Shown: in pieces, positions 44,993 to 57,003 of the stretch | Numbering within the stretch: position 1 is the first letter of the stretch | How the letters are laid out: each line of letters begins with the position of its first letter | From: Gigaspora margarita | Lineage: Eukaryota; Glomeromycota; Glomeromycetes; Diversisporales; Gigasporaceae | NCBI GenBank assembly: GCA_009809945.1 | Contig: WTPW01000030.1 | Span: 193,021-257,020 of the forward strand | Direction: 5' to 3' | Length of the DNA stretch: 64,000 nucleotides | Notes under the pieces: model-generated | The model's input: the letters and a program-made list of their open reading frames with translations, nothing else | Databases searched by the model: none | Told to the model about the DNA's origin: nothing | Position numbers and translations under genes: made by a program

Positions 44993-46714
44993 CTTTGCAT
45001 CTAAGTAAAATTCTTCATTTTGGGGATTATTCTGGGATTATTTTGCAGAGCAAAGGGCAGTACTTTTTTGAAACTAATTATAAAAGAAAATTTTATTTTT
45101 CTTAAGTAAAATGGTGAAACGTTACAGTTTGAAAAAGTACTTTAAACTGCATAAATTAGTTACTCTGGTAATTGATTTCAATTCACCAATTATGTGTTTG
45201 TCTTCCTATGAATCGTGATTAGCTGGTCAATTACTCGATTGTATTTGTTTAATCTTCATTTCTTCATAAACTCAATAGTAAAATGTATTAACATATATAG
45301 ATTAATTATAATGCCAGCGAAAAAATAAATAATTCATGCAAATCAAATATTCTTCAGAAAGTAGTAAGAATTTTTGAAAATAATCAAAAAAGCAAGTAAA
45401 CAAACTTGCTCAATAGTGGGAATAATGCATAAACAGATCTAAAAAAGACATAAAATCCATGAAGTAAACAAATTCAGAAAATCATGCAATATCTTTTTTT
45501 ATCCTCGAATTGGTTACTATAAGTAGCAAGGCATAACAGGTATAGAGCTCATGTCAGAATTTAGAAGATGCACACAGCCACAAGTTTTATTAGCATTAAG
45601 CAAATGCAAAAAATCTACCCTCTATACGGGTTATACACGTAATGTTAATGCACACCCAATGATCAACTTGAATAGGCCATAATAGGCCATCCAATAATAT
45701 TCAAGAAATCGCGCACAGATAGTTGCCTGTTAACCATACTCTTTGTACTTTATACTACATTTCTGGTATTCATACTTCGTACTTGATTAGATACAGCCAA
45801 TTATAATAAACCCAATTAATCAGATACAGGCAGTTATCATAAACCCAATTAATCCGATTAAAAAATTTTTAACCTGGTTAAAAATTTGATTACGATAACT
45901 GGTTCCAAACTCTAGTATGGATATGTAATTAAAGAAAAAATTTTTAAATAGAACAAATTTGTCGATTCGGTTAACAAAATTTCTGCATCCAATCACATTT
46001 TTTGCCATTGGATTATCAAAACTTAGAATTACTAAATTAACTAGATATTGTGAATGTGGGTGGCTTTGCCGCCTGTTTTAATAATTATATATATAGAACA
46101 ATATTATATTATACAGTATGACTATAATTAGATAGTGCTGATAAATTAATGTTTATATTTCTATATTAATTGAGAAGCATTACTTGATAGTAAATATTTA
46201 CAAACTTGAATAATCTATTTCAAATATTTATTTTTTACTTTTTGCACTCCAAATTGACATGAAATCAATAATGAATAAAATAACTTCAAATATCTGAATC
46301 ATGCACTAATGTGCATGATCCTGAATCATGTGTATTTTATACTTTTTCTAAGCTTGATATAGAATTAGTATAATAAAGCAAAGTTAATAAAGTTGTACAA
46401 GGATAAATATTCACTAACTTAACAAGTTAGAATCTTCTTAAATTAGTTTAGATGAAATGAATATATAATCAATGTAAATAAAATTAATATGAATAAAATT
46501 AATATGAAAAATTTAATGCGAATAAAATAAATATTTGACTAATATTAAAATTTAATTTAATTAGCGAATGTAAATTCAGGCAGCTTAGCTTCCTGTTTAT
46601 GTTGCTATAATACAAAGTTATAGTTGTTTTTATAAATTCTAAAACAACTAAAAAAATTAGCTGAATAATTTTTCTGTCAATTTGATTAAGTTTGTGGTTT
46701 AGCATACTGTTAAA
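44993..46714. other. right flank spacer, direct and inverted repeats of the left flank
   Basis: 45193-45210 mirrors 41483-41500, and 45360-45790 resembles 41100-41400. A 33-bp motif (CAGTTATCATAAACCCAATT) is tandemly repeated at about 45790-45850. No gene. Confidence 0.5.
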
Positions 46715-47577
46715 TATCTCATATTGTTAGCAAAATATGAATAAGCTCTGTAATAGAATTTTTTAATAGCTTATAATAGAAATTTCAATGCAAATTAACT
46801 CACTTTAATCACATATTGTGGTCACCAGAATAGTGAATAAATTCTGTAGCAGAATTTTGTTTGCAGTTGCTCATATTATAAATTATGTTAATTCTAATAC
46901 AAGTTAACTTATCTTATCCAGGATCAAACCAACTTGTCTAAAACACTTATTGTAGTTACTAGAATTACAAGTATATTTGTAACAGAATTATTTACAGTAA
47001 ATTATATTAGAAATTACAACAATCACAATGCAAACTAATTTAAACTTTTAACAGATAATTGGAATAGCAAGTATGTAATAGAATTTTTAAGTACTTTTAA
47101 TAGAAATAATAATAATTCTAATGCAAACTAACCCATTTTAATCACATATAATGATTCTAGAATGGTGAATAGTTGTAATAAGATTATTTGCAGTAACTCA
47201 AGATAGAAATTATAACAATATCAAACTCATCTTAACTACATATAGTAGTTAACAGAATAGCAAGTAAGTTCTATAGCAAAATTATTTATAGTAACTTATA
47301 AAAGGAATAATAATAATTTTAATACAAATTAACTCAAGCTTAACTAAATATTATGTTCACCAGAACAGTAAGTTCCATAGCAGAATTCTGTTTACATTAG
47401 CTTACAATAGAAGATACTCATCTTAATCAGATTAGTGAATCCTGTAACAGGATTCTTTTAGTAACTCATGAATAAAAATGTTAATTTCAATGCAAATTAA
47501 CTCACCTTAACCAATATTGTGGTCATCAGAATAGCGTGTAAGTTCAGTGTTAAAATTTTTAACTTTTATACAAACTA

Positions 47578-48664
47578 CAGTCAGGGAATATACCAAATAA
47601 GGATAGCATCAATCGCACCTTTTATGGTATACAATTGTCAATCAAATGATAGACATTTCGGTTACATGTAAATCACATGAAAATCAGTCAATCAAATCAC
47701 GAATTTGAAAATAAAGAAATTTAAACGATAATATGAAACATATATTATGAATCTTTATTAACAGAAGGTTGCTCAAATTTCACCAAATTTTAAATTCATA
47801 TAGAAATTTGTATTATCAATAATTTACTTAACATACTAAGATCGATTTATTAGTTAAAAAATCCTATTCTAATCATTTGTTACAAATATAAAAATACGAA
47901 GATATCTCCCCAAATATTAATCCAAATGAAACGATTTTTACACCATTCGATTCATCTCAATGAGGCAAATTGAATGGTGTAAAAATCAGTTAATTTTAAT
48001 GAATAGAATGTGACATATCGTCAATAATATAATCTACCTTTTTACTTATACTTTTTTATAATACTTGACGAAACCATATATTATTCTATAATAATAAATG
48101 TATCTCAATCCTTTTGCAGTTATATTTCTTAGCTTAGAATCTAAATAAATAAATAAACTATTAAAAAAAATTAGAATAACTGACAAAAAAAAAACTTAAT
48201 TGCCAAGTTCATTAATAAAATCATCAAAAAATAGTAAACTAATTTCAATAAAAGAGATAGCTTTCAACTATAACAAGTGATGACCATAAGTATAAAACAT
48301 AAATATTGAATAATTTAACAACATACTATAGTGTTAAGCACGAACATAGTGAAATAAAAGTAGTTTACTGGACACCATTTCAGTAAGATTAAGCATCTAC
48401 ATACAAAACAGTTCTCCAGATTTCGGTTCTCATCTACTTTTTTAGCAAAAGTAAACTGGAGTGGATTATTGTGGATTATTTAAATTAAACGTCTTCTACA
48501 ACCTATTCATATAAGTTTGTAAAGTTTGTAATAATGAATTAAACGAATAAAAAATTTCTGAATAATGGTTGCAAAAATGTGCACAAGAACCAATCAAGTG
48601 TGAGAATCATGTGTAGATCATTCTAGAATCGGATTTTCTAATTCGGTATATTCCCTGACTGAAC
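47578..48664. mobile_element. TA-flanked element inside the satellite array
   Basis: The left end CAGTCAGGGAATATACCAAAT and the right end ATTCGGTATATTCCCTGACTG are inverted (the right copy has GAATT next). TA borders the left end at 47576-47577 and lies at 48665-48666, after three extra bases on the right. Removing it rejoins CAAAC-TA-ACTT, which fits the satellite unit (CAAACTAACT). It contains a GATTTTTACACCATTCGA palindrome near 47936-47988. No coding frame. Confidence 0.7.
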
Positions 48665-49475
48665 TAACTTAGATTAAGAATGAAACAACAAGTATCTTTT
48701 GTAATTAAATTATTTATAGTAACTCATAATAGTGTATAAAAAGTCCAATACATACTAATTATATATTGTGGTTACTAGAATAGTGAGTAAGTTCTGTAAA
48801 AGAATTATTTATAGTAACTTGACAGAATCATAGCAATTTTATTGCAAACTAATTCAAACTTAACTGTATATTATGCCCATTAGAATTCTGTAACAGAATT
48901 TTGTCTGCAATAACTTATGATAAAATCATGATAATTCTAATATAAATTCATTTAATCAGAATAGTAAGCAAGTTCTGTAACAGAATTTTTTTTTGAATAA
49001 GTTATGTTAATACAAACCAACACACTTTAAGTGCTTATTGTAGTCACCAGAGTAGTAAGATTTGTGACAGAATTATTTATAATAACTATAAAAATCACAA
49101 CAATCTTAATGCAAATCAACTTAAATTTAACTATATATTATGATTACTAGAATTCTATAATAGACTTTTTATTACTGTAATTTACAATAAAAAATCATGA
49201 TAATTCCAAAGCAAACTAACTTAATTTTAACTAAATACTGTAGTCATTAGAATATCAAATAAGTTCTATAAAAAATTATTTACAGCAATTCACAATAGAA
49301 ATTATAATAATTTTGATGCAAACTAACACTTCTTAGCCACAAAATCATGCCAATTCTAATGTAAACTATCTCAAACTTATCTAAATACTGTGATTACTGG
49401 AATAGCAAGTACTATAACAAAAGTTTTTAAAGCAATTACAATCAAAATTACAATAATTTTGATGCAAATTAACTA

Positions 49476-49557
49476 CTGTAAAATGCTACATACAAGATCC
49501 CTCAAATAGTAGATCCACCATGAATTAGACCTAGGTCTTGTATGTGGTACTTTACAG
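49476..49557. mobile_element. 82-bp TA-flanked MITE
   Basis: The left end CTGTAAAATGCTACATACAA and the right end TTGTATGTGGTACTTTACAG are inverted, with TA at 49474-49475 and 49558-49559. The ends are close to those of the 14216-14409 MITE (CCGTAAAT-GCCATAT). Confidence 0.7.
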
Positions 49558-49756
49558 TAAATCTTAATCACATATAGTAGTTACCATATTGCACTAGTGA
49601 TGGATAATAGTAAATAAATAATATAAAATAGAATGCATCATAATAAGAGACTTAATTGTAGTAAAAAGAATTGAAATAATAAAATTTTATACATAATCAG
49701 AAATGAATAAATCTTGTCCAAAAATTAACATCACAAAATGTATAAAGACAAAATAG

Positions 49757-49978
49757 GGGCTCATTAGTAGAAAAGGGGTCAAAAGTTATTAAGTAAAAGT
49801 TTTTTGAATTTAAATTAAAATATCTTAATAAGTTTTTTTTATTTTGATTCTATATAGATATAAAATTTAAGATAAAAAATATAATTAAATTTGATTTAGC
49901 AGTTGTTAAGATATTTTAATTTAAAATTTAAAAAAGTTACTAAAAACTTTTAACCCCTTTTCTACTGTTGAGCCTCCA
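49757..49978. mobile_element. hairpin MITE, GTAGAAAAGGGGT family
   Basis: The left arm GGCTCATTAGTAGAAAAGGGG and the right arm CCCCTTTTCTACTGTTGAGCC are inverted. The inner arms TTTAAATTAAAATATCTTAA and TTAAGATATTTTAATTTAAA pair. The inner sequence is related to the element at 5391-5646. Confidence 0.7.
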
Positions 49979-51441
49979 AATAAGCAACAAACAATATTAA
50001 TACAAAGCTCCATTGTTTTGCTATAAATCATATGAAATTGATAAAAATTTGTGAAGTGCACTAAAATTACACTATAATTATATGTAAAAGGTTAATATTA
50101 AAGATGGGAAAAATGTGTATGATACCGCATGATAAAAAATTTTTTTAATTTTTATCTATATTATTAAAAATACATCTAAATAAAGATACTACATATTGAT
50201 TCTTAATCAGATTTTGCTTACATATATAAATAAACATCATTATTACTTATCTTATATAATTTGAGAATATCCTAGTACCTGACCTATGGCTCTGCCACAG
50301 GAACTTTGTATAAAACTTTAAAATCTTAGTTAAAATCTATAAATTCTCATTATATAATGTTCATAAATATGCTGAATTGTCACAAAAAAATTGTTACTGA
50401 ACATACTATTTTATTAACTACAGTATATGGTTAAGATTGAGTTCATTTGTGACTACGGGATAATTTTATTTTGTTTTGATTGATTCCCTTACAATATCAT
50501 TTTTTGCAAGTACAGAATTTGTATTGGTATTCACCAACTATGACACACTTTTTCACAATTATATTTTCTTATATCAATTGTTAATGAATTTGAATTGTGA
50601 TGACATTCTTGATTATAACTTACTCATCAATATATTAGTTTTTATATTTTGATCATGGGTTATACAACCAATCGAAAGGTTTAAAGCACTATAACTTGAT
50701 TATTTTGCTATATTAGTTTTAGCACACTGATCATCTTTTGACATATCCACGATTTTATAGGTTGCTAGATCGATAAAAACTATGAAACATTGTGAAAATT
50801 AATTGATTATCAAATAATCTGGGCAGCAAAAAATTCTGACCAAAAATTCTAGAAATCAATCATCTAAATATTTGGTTGAATGAAATTTTTTTTTGATATT
50901 TGCTAATATATTCACTATTTTTTATTAATCTTATGTTTTATCTATCGCGGAACTTTTGTCGTGTTTTTGCACTTGTTCTTCTTTTGCACTCATTCTTGCA
51001 CTTATCTTGAACTTGAGACCAAAATAGTTTGTAAATATTAGGCAATCAAACAACAAAAGTATACTTAGCAAATTCATGTTTCATGATTTTTGTATTGTTT
51101 AAGGGCGTTAATAAGGGGTTAAAAAATGATATAACAATTACTCAACTATTATAATAATTGTCGCGGATGATCGTGAAATCGGATGATGGTGAAATTTGGG
51201 GGTCTTAATTTGAAAATATAAGCCCTACTGAAATCCACCTATACTCTTTTATTAATAACCCTAACCCTAAATCCTAACTCAACTATAAAAAAAAAGCGGA
51301 CAAAAAAGGCCCTAAAAAATTTTAAAAATCGTACATAAAATATATCCAAATTTCACTATCATTCGATTTCATGATCATCCGTGACAATAATTACTCGACT
51401 ATGACAATCATTATAATCATCTACGTATTTCTGTTAGTTTT
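49979..51441. other. spacer; empty-site homologue of the 39.9-41.0 kb hAT target at 50890-51080
   Basis: GATATTTGCTAATATATTCA, TTGCACTTGTTCTT, CTTGAACTTGAGACC and CAATCAAACAACA follow the same order as the flanks of the 39952-41006 element, without the element. No gene. Confidence 0.65.
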
Positions 51442-51715
51442 TAGTAAGTTAGTGGTGTCCAAAAAATTTTGCATATCGTGTAACCTGAGCCACTCCGGCG
51501 ATTCGGATTCAGACCTCGGATCGAACCTGCGGAGCATTAATACTAGCTTTGTAATATTATAGCAAAATTACAATCTAAGCAATTTTACTTAGTACACGGT
51601 TAGCAGGTTTGTTAGTAAAATTTGTTAAAATTTGGTGATTTCAGGCAAAATTATTAGGTCGGAGTGGCTCAGGTTACACGATGTGCAAAATTTTTTGGAC
51701 ATCACTAACTCACTA
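51442..51715. mobile_element. hAT-like MITE, 274 bp, 8-9-bp duplication
   Basis: The left end TAGTAAGTTAGTGGTGTCC and the right end (reversed) TAGTGAGTTAGTGATGTCC are inverted. The pairing continues through TGTAACCTGAGCCACTCCG. GTTAGTTTT flanks both sides (51433-51441 and 51716-51724). TAGTG fits YARNG. No coding frame. Confidence 0.8.
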
Positions 51716-51724
51716 GTTAGTTTT

Positions 51725-53285
51725 CCCACATTTAGGTCACATTTTTCAGAAACGACCAATCAGAAATGTTAAAGCGAACCGACCCAGAATTGAAGTATAT
51801 AGATAGATTAGAATGTTAATTATACTTATTTTATATTTAATTCTATATAAAATTTTGATGGGATAACATGCGCATGATTCGGAAAATGCGCATTAAAATG
51901 CGCATTCATGCGCATGAAACCCACCTCTAGTTAATATACAACAATAGAATACAATATAACATACTCTGTTATAACATTTAAACTCAATCGCCTAGTTAAA
52001 TTATAAAGTTTTTATTATGCGAATTCTCTGATATCACATAATCTAAAGAATTCTCGATGCCGGAAAAATTTTTTTTTTATTATTAAAGAAAAAAAAGCCA
52101 TGCGGCCTTATTTTAAAAAAATTTTTTTTACTATAAAAAAAAAGCCATCATATTTTTCAGGGGCTGAGTTCATTATGAATTTAAAAGCCCAAAGACCGGT
52201 TTTTTCTTGATAGCACCCACATGTTTACATGCTTGTATGAATGTGCCAATTATTTATTAGATTCTTTAAATTGGACAGACACACATACCTTCGCTATAAT
52301 CTTTCATTATGACTTTTGACGATCATTGATTATCAATTCATCATACCGGCAAAAAAATCCGATAAAAAAAATGTATATAGATTAGTAAAATCGGAGAATA
52401 GAAGCATAAACTTTAATCGGGGCAGTTATATAAGCATTAAACGGATGCATTTTTACTACAATTTAAGTTGTCTCAGGCGATTTGCAATTTTTTTTTTTTT
52501 TTTTTCGCTATATCTTCTTGATCATGATCATGATCAAGATCATGATCATGTAATATATATGAAAAATGGCGAGAGTAAAAATTTCCTTTTCTGGGTGTTG
52601 TGAGGAAATTTTTTATGTCGATCTCTGTATGAAAGAGACGCAACAGCCAAAAATGAAACGATCACGTTCATGTAATATATAACAACAAATGTTACACAAC
52701 CATATATGATAGGTCACGATGGTCAGATCAAAATTATAAAGCGTTAAATAGTATAATTGTTTCATTTTCATGCTCTTTTTATATACTTTTGTTATCTACA
52801 CGTACTTATTTACTATTGTTTTTATTATTTGAGAGTTTTATAATAAATAGATTTTAGAAAACTTAAGGTGCATTAATTCTTTTAACAACACATTATATTG
52901 TTACCCGTAACATATTGTAAAGAATAGAGGCAATTGGATTTATGTATTTGCAAACTTTCAATGAGCTTAATAAGTCAATTAGAATCGATAAAAACAGCTC
53001 AATTATTGATGATGCCTTTATTTTGAGTTATATTAACATTGAGCATCACTACAACTATTAACAGATCACAGTAAAGTGATAAATGAGCAAATCTCATTGA
53101 TGCCATACTCATACTATTAATTTTATTTAAAAATGGTATAGGAATAGCAATATTACGTATGATACTAGTGCATTTTTCACTTAATAGAAATCTCTAATAG
53201 TACTGATAAAATTATCTTTAAATATGTAGTCCTAAAAATATACTCAATCTCTCTGTATCTTTGAATATGCATCTAATAATCTCAA
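51725..53285. other. spacer, no gene recognised; GATCAT microsatellite
   Basis: ATGATCATGATCAAGATCAT at about 52523-52550 is a short palindromic (GATCAT)n tract. Homopolymer A/T runs occur at 52065-52140 and 52490-52505. Nothing else is supported. Confidence 0.5.
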
Positions 53286-54871
53286 TTAGTTTTTCAAGAT
53301 TTGAAGTACTTCAAATTCATCAATAAAAATATAACCTTTATCAGATCCAAGTGGGTTTTCATAGTATGCATTATTATGAGCATATTTCCATTTTTTATTA
53401 TCATCCATCATGGCGAAATAACTACCGAAAACTGAACCACGAGTGTTAGAACACCCGATTACATGATTTGCATGAATAATTCTACTAAGGATGGAATTCG
53501 GTAAATTTTGAATCTTCAATGAAAAAATAAAACTTTCGATTGTTGTAAACCATTCAGGTGGATTTTTAGACATCCAGACTAATGGATTATATCCACCAAG
53601 TACAGTATTTCATTTGTGTTATTAACCTTTATAACAACTATGGTGCCAGGTATATTATCACATAATCGATGAAATGCTTCACGAGTAAATCCATCTATAC
53701 TTCCTCTAAGAAGTAAATTATTTGTAAGGTATTTTTGTAACATCATATTTCGATGAGCAACGATCAATCCAAGATGAAGTTTTTGCAAAATGTTCATTAA
53801 TAATAAATGATGGATTAATAAAGTGAATCTCACGAACAGGAACTTCACGGACAGGAAGTTGAATAGGAATTTTTTTACGAGCAGGTAGAATAGTTGAAGA
53901 AATAGATGCATTGAGAGCCATAAACTTTGCCGAAATATCATCCCATAAATTTAATCCAAGAAGTTGTCGATAAGGTTTAACTTTCGTTAAAATATCTTCT
54001 CCAGACATTTGAAAATATCGAATTAAAGGAATACATTTGCTAAGTGTATTCTTTAAATCTAAAAAATTCTTTTCAGTCCATTGATTAGGATTAGATGGTA
54101 AATCTGGAGTTTTTGCTTTTCCCCATTGAATAACCTTATCCCAAATTTCAGATTCTTCTATTTGTAAATAATCTCTTTTTAAAAGAGTTACTAACGCATT
54201 CACTTGAATAGAAGCGAAATCGTCAGAATCAAAAATTAGGTTAGGATGTTTCGCAAGGATATCTATGCAAAAGTTTGTAAAGCCTTAAAATTGTTATCTT
54301 GAAACTGGTAGAATAAACTTGAGTAAATTTTAATCGAAGACAAGATGCCTTGTTATCAATAAGATGGGACTGAATGTATTCAAATAATTCTACTAAATAT
54401 AATTTTTTTGGATGGAACCAAAAGATTAAATATAGTAGACGGTTCAACCTCTTCAAATGGGATTGTACGTGTAAATATATCTAGTTAAAAGATCTATAAT
54501 TAAGAGTTAATTATAAAGACGATTTTGGCTCACAAAAGATGAATTCACCAGACATTAAATTTTAAAAAATTGCTTAAATTATTGTACAATCTTTTAATTT
54601 AAAATGTTAATGCAATTATCTTTTAATAATAATAAATTCAAAAAAATGCAGGTGAACTTCACCTCTGTGAATAGTAACAATAGTTAAATATAAAAATAAA
54701 TCACTTAATTAAAATTTCAACAGAGGTATCAGTTAAAGTAATTTCAATAATATTGTTCTTTTTAGTTGCGGTTGTTAATTCTTGACGAAAGATGATGAGT
54801 GTTGATATAAAACTAGTGANTGTAATTTAAAACTTTGCTTGTCAACTTTAACAATAACATTGTATTCATAT
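53286..54871 (-). pseudogene. BTB-BACK-TLDc pseudogene
   Basis: Exon 1 relic at 54871-54707: EYNVIVKVDKQSFKL, then after a frameshift TKKNNIIEITL and IK before a GT. Exon 2 starts near 54470 (IPFEEVEPSTIFNLL). It continues with WLR-type BACK sequence (CLRLKFTQVYSTSF), a shift near 54290, ALVTLLKRDYLQIEESEIWD, and one TLDc domain (LLLRGSIDGFTREAFHRLCD, FIFSLKIQNLPNSILSRI, DEFEVLQILKN). Further shifts occur near 53730 and 53600. The exon layout is the same as at 10777-12281. The 5' end of the BTB exon is missing because the duplicated segment (54873-57003) abuts it in the opposite orientation. Confidence 0.85.
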
Positions 54872-55011
54872 TGAGGCATTTCATAACCTATGTGATAATA
54901 TACCCAACAATGTAGTTATTGCAAAAATCAATAGTACAAACGAGATACTTGGTGGTTATAATCCTCTTATCTGGAAAGTTTCTAACAATAAAAATGGAAT
55001 ATGAATATGCA

Positions 55012-55750
55012 TTATTCTCGCTCGGATTGCAATTTCAATTCAAATATATCAATTTCATAATTCAAATAGCATGAAGATACAACATGTAGAAAACTATGGG
55101 GAATGGTGCCGCCACCCAGTTACCCGAGTGTGGTTCTTAACACCTTAACCTATTATATTTTGATCACTCCTAATCTATTTCCACTAAGTCCTTTCTCAGG
55201 ACAGTCCGAACAGTGTGGGGCTTACACAGCTGTTACGCTCTACTTCTCAGAACAGTGTGGGGTTTACACAGCTGTTCCGCTCTACTTCTCAGAACAGTGT
55301 GGGGTTTACACAGCTGTTTCGCTTCTTCAAACAGTGTGGGGTGTACACAGCTGTTTCACTCTACTNCGGACAGTGTGGGGTGTGCACAGCTGCCGACTNT
55401 GTCACGCGATTTCGCAGCGTTGAATAGCATCGAAGTGGAGTGTCTTGTTTGGCGATTCCTAAAAATTTCTCCTCTTTTGGGGGGAGGTGGGTGGGAAGAA
55501 CCTTTCGATTAGCTAGAAAATAGGATTTCGGGCAACTACTAAAGCAGCGAAAGAAAAGCACAATCTTCCCTTCTTGAATCTGTGGCTTACTTATACTCAA
55601 TCAATTAGACTCACAATCAATGACCTCATCATTATGCAAACTCACTGAACCTATGACTATCAGAATCACCCGATTCAATGATTTCAGTGATCACGGGGTC
55701 AGGTGATCCTCGCGATAATATCCCTCCTGTGCCTTCGTCACAGTCGGTCT
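55012..55750. other. GC-richer insert of unknown origin
   Basis: The insert interrupts the duplicated TLDc sequence between TATGCA and CAGAAACAGATG; only CA could be a duplication. Its composition (TGGTGCCGCCACCCAGTTAC, GGGGGGAGGTGGGTGGGAAG) contrasts with the neighbourhood. It contains a 42-bp tandem repeat. There is no credible frame, since the apparent peptides (GVYTAV repeats) are repeat translations. It could be a solo LTR or foreign filler DNA. Confidence 0.6.
55203..55396. repeat. 42-bp tandem repeat, five copies
   Basis: CAGTGTGGGG occurs at 55211, 55253, 55295, 55332 and 55371. The unit also contains TTACACAGCTGTT and CGCTCTACTTCTCAGAA. N bases lie in the last two copies. Confidence 0.9.
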
Positions 55751-57003
55751 CAGAAACAGATGATAGTTTTATTTTCTCTCTAAAAAATGGAATCCTGAAT
55801 AGAAATATTCTTTGTCGTGTAAACGTTAATCGAATGCAATACATTATCGTAACTTATCACAAGGTCCATGGTTTGGTGTTTATGATATTGGAATGGGAAA
55901 TGATCCTAAAAAATTGTATTCTCGTCATTATTCATATGATGGAAGAATCAGAAATGCATCGCATACATCGCCTTATCCACTTTCTATAGATGAATACGAA
56001 GTATTTCAAATTTGTAAAAAAAAATTAAAGCTTATTGTCTACTAATTAATGTTAGTCAAATTAGTATACTATATATATATAATAATACTATGGAAATAAT
56101 TCAAATTATGAATATAAAGTAAATGCATTAATATAAAATTTTTTTTTCGGTATTTAAGGTAAGGTCTGGGGGTTCAGTATAGAATCCCGACGTACAAAAT
56201 CCCAACGGTTCTAAATCTCGTGAACGTAATACTGAAAAGGTTATTATCTTGAATGCTAAAAATCCGACAATTAATAATCTTGAATTAAAATCCTGAATGC
56301 GAATAATAAATTATTAAAATCTCAATAATTTATTTATTCACATTCTGGACAGGGACTTCCATTAAAATAAAAACGGAACAAACAGATAAATTTACGTATT
56401 TAAAATCTGATCTGATCTCGTAACAGCAGATACGATATTATCGTTTTGAGAGATCATTATAAAGTTTTTATTGTGTAATAAAAGAAAAAGTCAAATGTAT
56501 TCGAAATTATTTGAACGTTTTATTATCTAGCTTTACATTATATATCGATATTATCGTTATGAACATTAAAGCTTTAAATATTATCGTTATCATTATAAAA
56601 TTTTTAAAAGAAAATGCCGAGTTTATTCGAAATTATTTAACTTTTATTATCTAGCTTTACATGTAACATAAAAATTTGTAATTTTGAATTACCAATAAAA
56701 GTAGCTTTCTTTCGTTTATGTCAGGTTTTTGGAAGATTTCTTGCTTGGTTCAGATTTTTATATCATCTATCGTTTCTTGAATTGATTTGTTATTTGATTC
56801 AATATTTTTAACCATTTTTTCTTTGTTATGGCAAGCTATATAAATTTTCATCAAGATAAACGTCTATATTAAAGTAGTATCGATATTAATACTTCTATTT
56901 ATTATGTTGCATAATTAATTTGATAAAAATAATAAGCTATACCTCATAGAGTTTTTTATATTGATCGATATTTCCAATTCAGTTTCATTTACTTACTTCT
57001 GCA

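Larger units (their letters stand above)
46715..49620. repeat. diverged satellite array, period about 100 bp
   Basis: More than 15 units carry, in order, TCTGTAACAGAATT, TTTACAGTAACTCATAATAG, AATGCAAACTAACTCA, ACATATTGTGGTCACCAG and AATAGTGAGTAAG. The word TGTAACAGAATT and its variants return about every 97-105 bp (for example near 46746, 46843, 47075, 47172, 47272 and 47372). The array is interrupted by a 1.09-kb element at 47578-48664 and contains a tiny MITE at 49476-49557. Confidence 0.8.
54876..56029 (+). pseudogene. TLDc fragment, duplicated 3' end of the BTB gene
   Basis: 54876-55005 encodes EAFHNLCDNIPNNVVIAKIN and EILGGYNPLIWKVSNN. 55753-56029 encodes the rest (FIFSLKNGILNRNILC, DEYEVFQICKK) with one or more frameshifts. 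The parent is 19588-19999. There is no promoter or BTB part, so it is non-functional. Confidence 0.85.
54873..57003. repeat. dispersed duplicate of 19588-21010, split by a 739-bp insert
   Basis: Collinear with 19588-21010 apart from small indels and the insert at 55012-55750. Words shared exactly or nearly so include CTTGGTGGTTATAATCCTCT, GAATCAGAAATGCATCGCAT, AGAATCCCGACGTACAAAAT and TATGTCAGGTTTTTGGAAGA. The copy starts inside the TLDc-2 coding sequence, which shows that it was moved as DNA rather than through a spliced transcript. Confidence 0.85.

Noticed and set aside
52523..52550. GATCAT tract as a regulatory palindrome or CRISPR-like repeat
   Set aside because: A simple microsatellite without spacers or a nearby gene.
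55103..55600. Repetitive frames (GVYTAVPLYFSEQC) on the plus strand
   Set aside because: All three frames are open because of the 42-bp tandem repeat; N bases are included and no start context or domain is seen.
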